A DNA stretch of 37,744 nt from Candidatus Sumerlaeota bacterium. Its GTDB lineage: Bacteria > Sumerlaeota > Sumerlaeia > SLMS01 > JAHLLQ01. The notes beneath the pieces were generated by a model. That model was not told where the DNA came from. It did not search any database and was given only the letters and a program-made list of their open reading frames with translations. Made by a program: the position numbers and the translations under genes. Of the stretch, positions 25,749-33,077 are shown piece after piece. The stretch covers positions 1 through 37,744 of the forward strand of contig JAJFLJ010000276.1 in assembly GCA_021772755.1 (NCBI GenBank), given 5' to 3'. The first letter of the stretch is position 1. Every line of letters begins with the position of its first letter.

Positions 25749-26634
25749 ACTCTCCGCCGAAACCCGTTCGCGCATCGACCGCGCGCTGAAGAACCGCACT
25801 CTGCGCGCCGCCTCCTTCGGTGCCGCCGTCCTGCTCTTTGCCTTCGGTCTCTGGCGTGCCACCGCGAAACGGCCCGACCTTCTCGACGATCTGCAATGGC
25901 TTCCCCTCGCCGCCGTCGTCGCCCTCGTTCCCGTCACGCTTCTTCTGATGGCGCTGCGCTTCATGGTCTCCTCTCGCGCCATCGGCTCGACCGCGACCTT
26001 CCCCGCTTCCTGCAAAGTCGTCGTTCTCGGCGCCGCGGCGAACATGCTCCCCGTGCCTGGCGGCGTCATGGTGCGCGTCGCCGCGATGTCCAGGGGCGGC
26101 GCGACGCTTTCCCGCAGCGTCGGCATCAACATCGACCTCACCATCTGCTGGCTCGGCGTTTCCGCCCTCTATTCCGCTATTGCCGCGGCGGCCGTCGGCA
26201 ACGCTCCACTCGCGGCGGTCTTCTCCATCGTTGCCCTCGGAGGAGTCGGCCTCGCCATCGCGCTGCTTCATCGCAGGATTCGCGACCTGCGCACCTCCCT
26301 CGCGCTCGCGCTCATCCAGACTCTCGCCACCTTCGTCGACATCGCCCGCGTCTGGCTTTGCTTTCGCGCCCTCGGTCTCTCCACCGACATCCTGCGGGTC
26401 ATGGGCCTTTCCTTCGCATCCGTCGCCGGGTCGATCGTGACCATCGTGCCCGCCGGCCTCGGCGTGCGCGAGTGGGTCGCCGCTCTCCTCGCACCCGTCT
26501 TCCAGCTCGCCCCCGAAGCCGCCTACCTCGGTTCCGCCCTCAACCGCGTCGCCGCACTCGCCGTCGTGCTCGTTCTCTCCTCCGTCCTGTTTCTCGTGCA
26601 GTGGCGCGCCCCGAAGGGAGGCGTCGCGCCATGA
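25741..26634 (+). CDS. LPG-synthase-TM / YbhN-type membrane protein, possible flippase
   Basis: This 297-aa protein has about eight helices. NMLPVPGGVMVRVAAMSRGG, SVGINIDLTICWLGV and IVTIVPAGLGVREWVAALL match the conserved parts of the lysylphosphatidylglycerol synthase TM region family (UPF0104). Members of that family are membrane proteins proposed to move lipids or lipid-linked sugars across the bilayer. Lying between an ArnD-like enzyme and sulfotransferases in an operon with GT2 and GT-C enzymes, it is a natural candidate for the step that flips the polyprenyl-phosphate sugar. That role is inference from context. ATG at 25741 overlaps the previous gene, and its stop overlaps the next ATG (ATGA). 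Confidence 0.82.
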   Translation: MIELSAETRSRIDRALKNRTLRAASFGAAVLLFAFGLWRATAKRPDLLDDLQWLPLAAVVALVPVTLLLMALRFMVSSRAIGSTATFPASCKVVVLGAAANMLPVPGGVMVRVAAMSRGGATLSRSVGINIDLTICWLGVSALYSAIAAAAVGNAPLAAVFSIVALGGVGLAIALLHRRIRDLRTSLALALIQTLATFVDIARVWLCFRALGLSTDILRVMGLSFASVAGSIVTIVPAGLGVREWVAALLAPVFQLAPEAAYLGSALNRVAALAVVLVLSSVLFLVQWRAPKGGVAP

Positions 26635-27575
26635 TCTTCGACCGTCCCGTTCTCATCGTCGGCGCACCCCGCTCCGGCTCGAGTCTCCTTCAGAAGCTCG
26701 TCCGCGAGCACCCCGCCTTCGTCTCCGTTCCCCGCGAATCCGACATGATCTGGTTTCGCCACACCCATCCCGAACGCAACGCGTGGGACGGCGAAGGCGT
26801 TCCTCCGTCCCGCCTCTCCGACGATGTCTGCGCCGAAATCCGCAGCGACTTCGCCCGCCTCGCCGTTTCCGCCGCGGCATGGCGCCGGTGGTCCTCCCTC
26901 GGCCTCATGGAGAACCCCGCCACCGCCGCCATCGTGCGCGCGCTCTATCCGCTCGCAAAGCCCATCTTCCGCATCGCGCATTCCGCCAGGCCCCGCCCCG
27001 ACCGCCCCGTGCGTCTCGTCGACAAGTCCGTCCACATGGGTCTCTGGCTCGACCTCGCGCTGAAGACCTTTCCCGACGCCATCGTCCTGCACATCGTGCG
27101 CGATCCCGCCACCTGCATTCCCTCCATGATCGGCGGATGGCGCGAACCGGGGCGCTTCGAGACCTTCGACGTGCCGGCCCCGCTGGACATCGGCGGCTGC
27201 ACCGCGACGAAGTGGAAGTTCCCCCTCCCCCCGGGCTGGCGCGACTGCGTCAAAGCCCCCGTCGGCGACGTCGCCGCGTTCCAGTGGGCCGCCATCCAGT
27301 CCGCCATTCTCGCCCACGAAGCCGCTCTCGGCGAACGATACATGCGCGTTCGACTCGAAGACCTCTCCGCTTTCCCCGGGCGTGAAATCCAGGGACTCTG
27401 CGCCCACATCGGAATCGCTTTCGACGCGCACTTCCAGCGCGCCGCCGCCGACCTTCCCGTCGTGAACGCCGCGGAACGGAAACGCGCCGGCACGGGCGCC
27501 GCAGCCCAACCGGACCTTCGCCTGCGCGTCGCGCGCATCGCCGAACGCCTGGGCTACGCGGAGTCGCCCACGTGA
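26631..27575 (+). CDS. Sulfotransferase family protein
   Basis: The 314-aa protein has the PAPS-binding signature at its N-terminus, VLIVGAPRSGSSLLQKLV (5'-phosphosulfate loop), and VLHIVRDPATCIPSMI near residues 150-165 (3'-phosphate site). It would transfer sulfate from PAPS to a sugar or lipid acceptor. It lacks a signal peptide and so acts in the cytoplasm, before export. It overlaps the flippase gene by 4 nt and the second sulfotransferase by 4 nt. The C-terminal ERKRAGTGAAAQPD is an accessory tail. Acceptor unknown; the neighbours suggest a lipid-linked or envelope glycan. Confidence 0.88.
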   Translation: MIFDRPVLIVGAPRSGSSLLQKLVREHPAFVSVPRESDMIWFRHTHPERNAWDGEGVPPSRLSDDVCAEIRSDFARLAVSAAAWRRWSSLGLMENPATAAIVRALYPLAKPIFRIAHSARPRPDRPVRLVDKSVHMGLWLDLALKTFPDAIVLHIVRDPATCIPSMIGGWREPGRFETFDVPAPLDIGGCTATKWKFPLPPGWRDCVKAPVGDVAAFQWAAIQSAILAHEAALGERYMRVRLEDLSAFPGREIQGLCAHIGIAFDAHFQRAAADLPVVNAAERKRAGTGAAAQPDLRLRVARIAERLGYAESPT

Positions 27576-28441
27576 CATCCCGCTTCGAAACCATTCCGAA
27601 GACCTTCATCGTTTCCGCCGGACGAACCGGCACGCAGTTCTTCGCCGACACCCTCGGCCCCCTCGTCCCCGGATGCCTTGGCGTTCACGAACCCGACAAG
27701 ATCGACCTTCACACTCTCGGCCCCGGACCGCTTCTGCGCCGCCTCGCGCGCCAGGGCGTCTGGCGGCCTCTCGTCCTCAAGTCCCTCGGCCTCTCCGGCG
27801 CGCGCAATCATTCGCTCAACCGCCTCGCCGGCCGTATCGGTCGCGACGAAGCCGTCGCGCGACTCGTCGCCGACCGCAAATGGCTCCCGTCCGGCGCGAA
27901 GCTCTACGTCGAGTCCAACGCCCAGCTCTTCGGCCTCGTCGACGACCTTGCGCGCATGGAGAACGCCCGCGTCCTCGTGGTCGTCCGCGACGCCGGCGAA
28001 TGGATTCGCTCCTGGCGCGGCAAGCGCTGGTACTCCGAACGGGACTGGCTCGCCCGCATCGACGTGCTCGGCCTTCGGCGCCTCTCCCCCCGCAACGCGG
28101 GCGTCGCCGAACCCGCCTGGGACCGATGGAACCGCGCCTCCAAACTCGCCTGGGTCTGGTGCTTCATGAACGAATCCTTCGTTCAGGCCGCCGCCGAAGA
28201 CCCGCGCACCGTGCGCCTCGTGCGATTCGAAGACGTCTTCCTCCGCCGCGATGCCGACGTCATCGGCCCGATGCTCGACCACGTTTCCCACGGCACGATG
28301 ACCGACGACGCGAAGACGCGCTTCATGGACTGCCTCGCCACGAAGATCAACGCCGGCCGCACCGCCGAACCGCTCCCCGAAGAGGACATCGCCCCCGAAC
28401 TCCTCGACCGCATCGCGCGCCTCCGCGACCGCCTCGCCTAA
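27572..28441 (+). CDS. Second sulfotransferase-like protein
   Basis: This 289-aa product is only distantly like its neighbour but has the same architecture: TFIVSAGRTGTQFFADTLG at the N-terminus (PAPS 5' loop form) and VLVVVRDAGEWIRSW in the middle (3' site). The rest is Arg/Trp-rich. GTG at 27572 overlaps the upstream stop (GTGA). It ends the glycan operon. The last 28 bp of the gene, coding ARLRDRLA and stop, are repeated at 29631, where they are followed by the same downstream sequence. This shows that the gene's 3' end took part in a duplication. It is not known whether both sulfotransferases modify the same glycan. Confidence 0.75.
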   Translation: MTSRFETIPKTFIVSAGRTGTQFFADTLGPLVPGCLGVHEPDKIDLHTLGPGPLLRRLARQGVWRPLVLKSLGLSGARNHSLNRLAGRIGRDEAVARLVADRKWLPSGAKLYVESNAQLFGLVDDLARMENARVLVVVRDAGEWIRSWRGKRWYSERDWLARIDVLGLRRLSPRNAGVAEPAWDRWNRASKLAWVWCFMNESFVQAAAEDPRTVRLVRFEDVFLRRDADVIGPMLDHVSHGTMTDDAKTRFMDCLATKINAGRTAEPLPEEDIAPELLDRIARLRDRLA

Positions 28442-28695
28442 CTCCGTCGCCTGACCGCGACGCCCTCCTTCACAAGTGTTCCGCCCCGTCGCCATGCGAA
28501 CCCGCGCCGACCGCAGGCACCCCTCTGCGTCTTCGCGTCTCCGCGCGAAACCCGACTCTCACCCCAACAACCTCCTCACCATGCCCGCCCGTCTTCGCCG
28601 ACCTCTGCGTGCTTCGCGCCTTCGCGTTCCGAACTTCCCCGCATCTCCCAACGCACCTCCGCCTTTCCGCCAACATGAGCCCGAAGGCCTCGGCA
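28414..28695 (+). repeat. Direct repeat 1 (about 280 bp)
   Basis: It starts inside the sulfotransferase 3' end and runs through ACGCCCTCCTTCACAAGTG, the CTCTGCGTCTTCGCGTCTCC element, and CTCTGCGTGCTTCGCGCCTT. It ends in a broken H1 hairpin of the three-hairpin repeat (28677-28695). The matching copy is 29631-29925. There is no gene of its own in 28442-28753. Confidence 0.85.
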
Positions 28696-28702
28696 GACGC
28701 AA

Positions 28703-28730
28703 ACGACCGCGGACGGACGCCCGCGGTCGT
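28703..28730 (-). terminator. Hairpin after the secreted-protein gene
   Basis: ACGACCGCGG and CCGCGGTCGT form a perfect 10-bp stem around an 8-nt loop, 24 nt past the stop of the minus-strand gene at 28754. On that strand it is followed by TTTGCG, a short T-run. It may also stop plus-strand readthrough from the sulfotransferase operon. Confidence 0.5.
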
Positions 28731-28753
28731 GGGGAACCGGGGAACCCTCGCCC

Positions 28754-29533
28754 CTACTCGACGCCGAACGTGTCGAGCTCGACGGGGAGTGTGCCAGTCG
28801 GGTCGGTGATCAGCGAGTTGAAGTAGAGGGTGACTGGTGTCGAAGGCGTCGCGTCGAAGTCTCGTGCCCGGACCTCGACACCGGTAACATCGGACGAGGG
28901 AGACGTGCCCTTGACAAGGGGAGCATCGTGCGTTCTCCCGGTACTGACGAAGGCGGTCCCGGAAGGTAGCGGCTGGAGCTCCACATCGTAGGTCGCACCC
29001 GCCTGAAGCGTCCAGGTCACGCGAATCGGCGTGGTTGCGGGGATGGTTGTCACAGTCGTTGAATCGTCGTCGATCTGCCAGAAGGAACTCGTCTCGTCGC
29101 GCCGCACATACGACACGGGCCCGAACGTCCTCAGTGCGCCCCAGGCGACATAGTCCGTGGAGGTCGTCGTGCCGGACTCCAGGGTCATGGATATCTTCGT
29201 TCCCGCAGGTTGAGGACTGGGAAACCCGCGCCGGGCCACGTGGATCGTCCCGCCGTCGGTCTGCATCTTCCATGATACTCCGCCGACATCGATGACTCCG
29301 GCCCCGCCGTCGTCGGCGGAACTCTCGACCGTCACCGCCCCTCCGTATCCGCTGTTGAACCAGGCGTCGAACGACGAAGTTCCGGTGTTCTCGTTCTCGC
29401 CATCCGCCAGGCCGTCGGAGTAGGCGGCTTGGCTGGCGTCGTCTTCGTACTCCCAGGCGGGGGCGGGGGCGGCGAGCGCCAGGGCGAGAATAGAAAGCGC
29501 GGTGGCGCAAGGCAACGAACGGTATCGTGGCAT
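28754..29533 (-). CDS. Secreted beta-rich protein of unknown function
   Basis: The 259-aa product begins MPRYRSLPCATALSILALAL and has a Sec signal ending at APAPA-W. A GGAG site lies 8 nt before the ATG, which supports it over the 112-residue longer track start. The mature part is Thr/Ser/Gly/Asp-rich with alternating hydrophobic residues. It opens with AAYSDGLADGENENTGTSSF, a style of secreted proteins seen in planctomycete-like bacteria. The remainder looks like a beta-sandwich, similar in character to LamG/concanavalin-like or carbohydrate-binding folds, but no motif proves this. There is no PEP-CTERM or other sorting tail. It lies, reversed, between two long direct repeats, suggesting an inserted or duplicated cassette. 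Confidence 0.8.
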   Translation of the reverse strand: MPRYRSLPCATALSILALALAAPAPAWEYEDDASQAAYSDGLADGENENTGTSSFDAWFNSGYGGAVTVESSADDGGAGVIDVGGVSWKMQTDGGTIHVARRGFPSPQPAGTKISMTLESGTTTSTDYVAWGALRTFGPVSYVRRDETSSFWQIDDDSTTVTTIPATTPIRVTWTLQAGATYDVELQPLPSGTAFVSTGRTHDAPLVKGTSPSSDVTGVEVRARDFDATPSTPVTLYFNSLITDPTGTLPVELDTFGVE

Positions 29534-29630
29534 CGGGGGGGCTCCGGACAAAGGTGTGGTTTGACCTACTGCTTGTTGGAGCGCCCCGGTCCTGTCAACT
29601 CGCAATCCCACGCTGCACCCGCACCCGCAC

Positions 29631-29925
29631 CGCGCGCCTCCGCGACCGCCTCGCCTGAGCTCCGTCGCTTGACCGCGACGCCCTCCTTCACAAGTGCCCC
29701 GCCCCGTCGCGATGCGAGCCCGCGCCGACCGCAGACACCCCTCTGCGTCTTCGCGTCTCCGCGCGAAACCCGACTCCCGTGCGAACCTCTTCACCATGCC
29801 CGCCCGTCTTCGCGGACCTCTGCGTGCTTCGCGCCTTTGCGTTACCAACTTCCCCCCATCTCCCGACACCTCCGCATCCCAACGCGCCTTCGCCCTTCCG
29901 CCAACAGAGCCCGAAGGGCTCGGCT
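29631..29925 (+). repeat. Direct repeat 2 (about 290 bp), with sulfotransferase 3' remnant
   Basis: This is a second copy of 28414-28695. It starts with the last codons of the sulfotransferase gene (CGCGCGCCTCCGCGACCGCC then TCGCCTGA) and continues into a complete three-hairpin repeat, whereas copy 1 is broken there. Small substitutions and short indels separate the copies, so the duplication is not recent. The region 29534-30114 contains no gene. Confidence 0.85.
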
Positions 29926-29996
29926 GATGTTAGCCCGGCACTCGGTGCCGGGAAACCGAACGCCTCCCATCCCCGAGTCCCGGAGGGACGACTGAA
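29907..29996 (+). repeat. Three-hairpin repeat, copy D
   Basis: GAGCCC-GAA-GGGCTC, the CCCGGCACTCGGTGCCGGG stem, and GTCCC-GGA-GGGAC-GACTGAA are all present. The similarity to copy E extends about 45 bp beyond GACTGAA (GCCCGCACGACAGRCGCATC), so D and E share a longer unit than A-C. Confidence 0.85.
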
Positions 29997-30114
29997 CATC
30001 CCAACCGCTTGCCCGCACGACAGGCGCATCGCGCCTGGTCTTCACAGCCTGCGGCTACCGCAGGTCGATCTGCCGGAGACCGGCCGCTCGCTTCATTCCC
30101 GGGAGCCCTGAACT

Positions 30115-31011
30115 TCACCATCGCAAGCCATAGCCTTCGTCTTCAAGGTACAGCTTTACATCCCTTCTGCGCTGGCTCAGCGTTGAGTCGGTCCATTGAC
30201 CAGCGACCGAGACCGCGTAGGTGTATTCATAGGGAATCCTGCCTCTGGCGTCTCTCGCCAATGGGTCCGCGCCCATGCCGATCAGCTCGATGACCAACTC
30301 GAGCTCGCCATACGCCGCCGCTTTGTGAAGCGGAGTGGCGCCCAGTGAGTCCGTCGCCTCTACATCTTTCATTTCCGCCAGCAGCAGCAGGGCGCCTTCG
30401 ATGTTTCCGAACTCGATGCACAACTCGACTAATTCCATAAGCTCCGACTGTTCCGGGACCGAAATCTGGAGGAGGACGGCCAGGGAGGACGCGTCATCCG
30501 CTCGTGATGCTGCCACATAGGTATCGTATTCTATTCTGGCCGGATCCACATGATCCAGCAGCAACTCCAAAATGGATGGCTCAGCGTACTCGAGAGACAG
30601 CTCAAAAGGGGAAATGCCAGATGAATCCCTTGCACATACATCGGCGCCGCCGGAAAGCAGGATACTTGTCGCCTTCCCGTCGCCCTCTCGGACTGCAATG
30701 TGGAGGACTGTTGCACCGTACTCGTCTCTATTGTTGGGCGACAGTCCGCCTTTCAACAGCGAAGACAACGCCTGATGCTTTCCCTGGGACACGGCGAAGT
30801 GTCCCAGGGGCATCCCGCTTGCCGTCAAGTCATCGACGGTCGAGATCGTGTCGAGGCACCGCGCCAAACCAGCAGTGTCTTCTTCCATGATCAACCAGCC
30901 GAAATCGCATCTCGTACCCGAGGGGCGGCAGCTGGGCAGCAGCATGAGAGCGCACCCCACGATTGCCATAAAAACAGCGACAACGCGATATGTGAAAGGA
31001 ACTCGCATCAT
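30115..31011 (-). CDS. Ankyrin-repeat lipoprotein
   Basis: The 298-aa protein starts MMRVPFTYRVVAVFMAIVGC with a lipobox LPSC near residue 28. ATG at 31011 follows AAAGG and is preferred over the 25-residue longer track start. Ankyrin repeats are clear at YGATVLHIAVREGDGKATSI with LLSGGADVCARDSSG, and at LGATPLHKAAAYGELELVIE with LIGMGADPLARDARG. Diverged repeats lie between. Ankyrin proteins bind other proteins; in the bacterial periplasm some act as antitoxin or immunity-like or catalase-support proteins, but nothing here picks one. The gene is visibly less GC-rich than the glycan operon and sits among repeats, so it probably belongs to an accessory segment. Function unknown. Confidence 0.85.
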   Translation of the reverse strand: MMRVPFTYRVVAVFMAIVGCALMLLPSCRPSGTRCDFGWLIMEEDTAGLARCLDTISTVDDLTASGMPLGHFAVSQGKHQALSSLLKGGLSPNNRDEYGATVLHIAVREGDGKATSILLSGGADVCARDSSGISPFELSLEYAEPSILELLLDHVDPARIEYDTYVAASRADDASSLAVLLQISVPEQSELMELVELCIEFGNIEGALLLLAEMKDVEATDSLGATPLHKAAAYGELELVIELIGMGADPLARDARGRIPYEYTYAVSVAGQWTDSTLSQRRRDVKLYLEDEGYGLRW

Positions 31012-31090
31012 GCCCGACCTTTCACCGATATCTCGAAGGACTGCGCAAGCAGCCATCCCTGCCCGGTGGTCCATGTACAGATCCATACAG

Positions 31091-31160
31091 TGCGGCGACA
31101 GGATACCGGTTCAACCCCATTCTCCGAACGGGCCGTTCTGCCCCGACCGTTCCCTTTCGC
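31091..31160. repeat. Diverged intergenic repeat (GGATACCGGTTCAACCCC), copy 1
   Basis: TGCGGCGACAGGATACCGGT followed by TCAACCCCATTCTCCGAACG is similar to 32211-32270 and to 32932-33000. Each lies at a boundary of one of the three orphan genes between 30 and 33 kb. Confidence 0.5.
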
Positions 31161-31258
31161 GGGCAGGCTTCGAGCCGTCTTTCCCTGCCCCCGAACGCCC
31201 GATGCTTGTCGCCCAACGCCACCCTCGCTTCCCAACCGGCCCCGCCTTCCCGCGAACA

Positions 31259-31346
31259 GAGCCCGAAGGGCTCGGCTGATGTTAGCCCGGCACTCGGTGC
31301 CGGGAAACCGAACGCCCCCGCCCCCGAGTCCCGGAGGGACGACTGA
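31259..31346 (+). repeat. Three-hairpin repeat, copy E
   Basis: This is nearly identical to copy D and shares about 45 bp beyond the GACTGAA end. The following segment to about 31433 (GCATCCCGACAGGACCGGAA) is related to 32316-32373. No gene lies in 31012-31513. Confidence 0.85.
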
Positions 31347-31513
31347 ACACCCCGACCGCCTGCCCGCACGACAGACGCATCCCGACAGGACCGGAACCGC
31401 GAAGGAATCGCACTGCGGGGGTACAGAAAGAGATGAGAATCAAAACTCACCCCGACTCTACTCCCGACGGTACGAAGCGGGGACGGGTCACGTCGTGTCC
31501 CTGTTCTGCCACA

Positions 31514-32089
31514 TCACATTGATCGGTCGGCAAACTCGGTTGCCAGTAGGCGAAACTCCGGATCCTCATGATGCCGAAACGCCAGAATAGTGCCGTGATA
31601 GTCTCTATAGAGGGCGGGATCGCTCAGTGCATGTATTAGAACGATCTTCATCTCATCATGCGACAACAGGTCCCAATCGTCGAACAGCGTTCTCAATACC
31701 TCCTCCATCGCCGTGAGCGTATCGAGCTCACCGTCCTGTGGCACGATCCATTTCCGGTAGAGAACCAGGCACTTGAACAAGAGGAATCGATCACGTCCGG
31801 ACGTGGAACTCGTCAACTCTTGAACGGTAAGACTGGCGCTGTCGGGATGCGAGAAGAGAATCCGCGCACTTTCCGTGCTTATTCCCTGAAACATTAGTCG
31901 ATTGTCTGATCTTGAGACGTGAAAGACATCTTCACGCAAGCGATCCACATGGTGGCCCCACTCCGGCACTTGAGGTGTGACGGCGGTTTCGTTGATCGTC
32001 GCCTCCGAATGTCCGCAGCCTGCAATGATCGATAGAGACAGAAGGGCCCCCATCATTTGGAACATGCTGAAAGAGATTCGAGTGTTCAT
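31514..32089 (-). CDS. Orphan lipoprotein
   Basis: The 191-aa product begins MNTRISFSMFQMMGALLSLS with lipobox IAGC near residue 25. GAGG lies 8 nt upstream of the ATG. The mature part is acidic and probably helical, with Leu-rich stretches (RFLLFKCLVLYRKWIV, EMKIVLIHALSDPALY). It has no motif I recognise. Lower GC and unusual codon choice set it apart from the core genes in the window. It shares strand and general character with the ankyrin lipoprotein downstream, but a 500-nt gap with repeats separates them. Confidence 0.78.
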   Translation of the reverse strand: MNTRISFSMFQMMGALLSLSIIAGCGHSEATINETAVTPQVPEWGHHVDRLREDVFHVSRSDNRLMFQGISTESARILFSHPDSASLTVQELTSSTSGRDRFLLFKCLVLYRKWIVPQDGELDTLTAMEEVLRTLFDDWDLLSHDEMKIVLIHALSDPALYRDYHGTILAFRHHEDPEFRLLATEFADRSM

Positions 32090-32210
32090 GGATGTCCTCG
32101 GAAGAATGCTAGAGGCCTTTATGGCCGCGGCTGCCCTTTCGATTCACCGACCACACCTCTGCTACTCCTCGTTTCCCACGTTCTAATGTGAGCCTATCAA
32201 TAGAAACGGA

Positions 32211-32373
32211 TAGTGCAGTCACAGAGTACCGATTCAACCCTATTCTTCGGACAGTTCACGCTGCCGGGTCTCTCCAGGCGTCGATGAGATCGCTGGAAGT
32301 CGGCCGGTTCGGGCGCATCCCGACAAGGTCGGAGCCACGAAGGACTTGCATTGGGGGCAGTCGCGAAAAGGGT
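32211..32373. repeat. Diverged repeats upstream of the orphan lipoprotein
   Basis: Two pieces are seen. The first, 32211-32270, resembles the 31091 repeat (GAGTACCGATTCAACCCTAT). The second, 32316-32373 (CGCATCCCGACAAGGTCGGA), resembles 31378-31433. The remaining parts of 32090-32458 show nothing I can assign. Confidence 0.5.
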
Positions 32374-32458
32374 TGATTTCCGAGCGAACCGGGTATTCTG
32401 GTTCCCACTGGTACACAGAGGGGGGAGCGGGTCGCAATCCCCGGATCAGGATGGCATT

Positions 32459-32899
32459 ATGAATGGCTTCATGCGGAACTCGCTGGCCCGACTGTTCGTG
32501 CCTCTGTACGTTTACGCCTGGTCTGGATGGCTCATCAACGAATACAGCATGGCCTATTACGACTCAAGGAAGACTTATGCGCTATGCTCTCTTCTCTTGG
32601 GCGGCCTCGCTATTGGGTGTGGGATGTCGGGGCTTAAGGCCATGGTTGCGGGCAGGATGCCCGAGACCAAACGGATCGAAAAACCTCGCCGCTGGCCGGA
32701 GCAGCAAGGAGTTCGCGAGCATTCCGTTCCCCTGGTTCCCTTGCTGTTGCTATGGGCCTGTATTCCAACGGTTGCCATGATCGGAAGGTCGATATTCCTC
32801 CCGCTGCTTGCCGTCTTGTGCGCTTTGCTGCCACTGACTCTGGCGCTATTCGCATCTGATTCGCCGAAGAACAGGAAGACTGTCGGCGTGCCCCGATAG
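32459..32899 (+). CDS. Small membrane protein of unknown function
   Basis: The 146-aa product starts at ATG 32459 behind AGGA and has four hydrophobic spans: LFVPLYVYAWSGWLI, YALCSLLLGGLAIGCGMSGL, VPLVPLLLLWACIPTVAMIG and FLPLLAVLCALLPLTLALFA. It has short charged loops, including an Arg/Lys-rich one between helices 2 and 3. I recognise no family. Composition resembles the adjacent orphan lipoproteins more than the rest of the window. The 36-residue longer track start has no support. Confidence 0.65.
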   Translation: MNGFMRNSLARLFVPLYVYAWSGWLINEYSMAYYDSRKTYALCSLLLGGLAIGCGMSGLKAMVAGRMPETKRIEKPRRWPEQQGVREHSVPLVPLLLLWACIPTVAMIGRSIFLPLLAVLCALLPLTLALFASDSPKNRKTVGVPR

Positions 32900-32931
32900 G
32901 TGCGATCGGACACTGGTGGCGATTCGGAGGG

Positions 32932-33000
32932 GCTGCGGCGACCGGATACCGACTCCGCCCCACTCGTCGAAGCTCACTCTCTCCGGGCCGTTCCTCATTC
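32932..33000. repeat. Diverged intergenic repeat (GGATACCGACTCCGCCCC), copy 3
   Basis: GCTGCGGCGACCGGATACCG and CTCTCTCCGGGCCGTTC resemble 31091-31160. It lies between the convergent membrane protein and epimerase genes. Confidence 0.4.
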
Positions 33001-33077
33001 CCTGAAGAGCCTCCTGCCCGCTTGTCCGGGCGCTGCTCACCACTTGCAACGCCCAACCTGCGACGCGTTGCCTTGCG

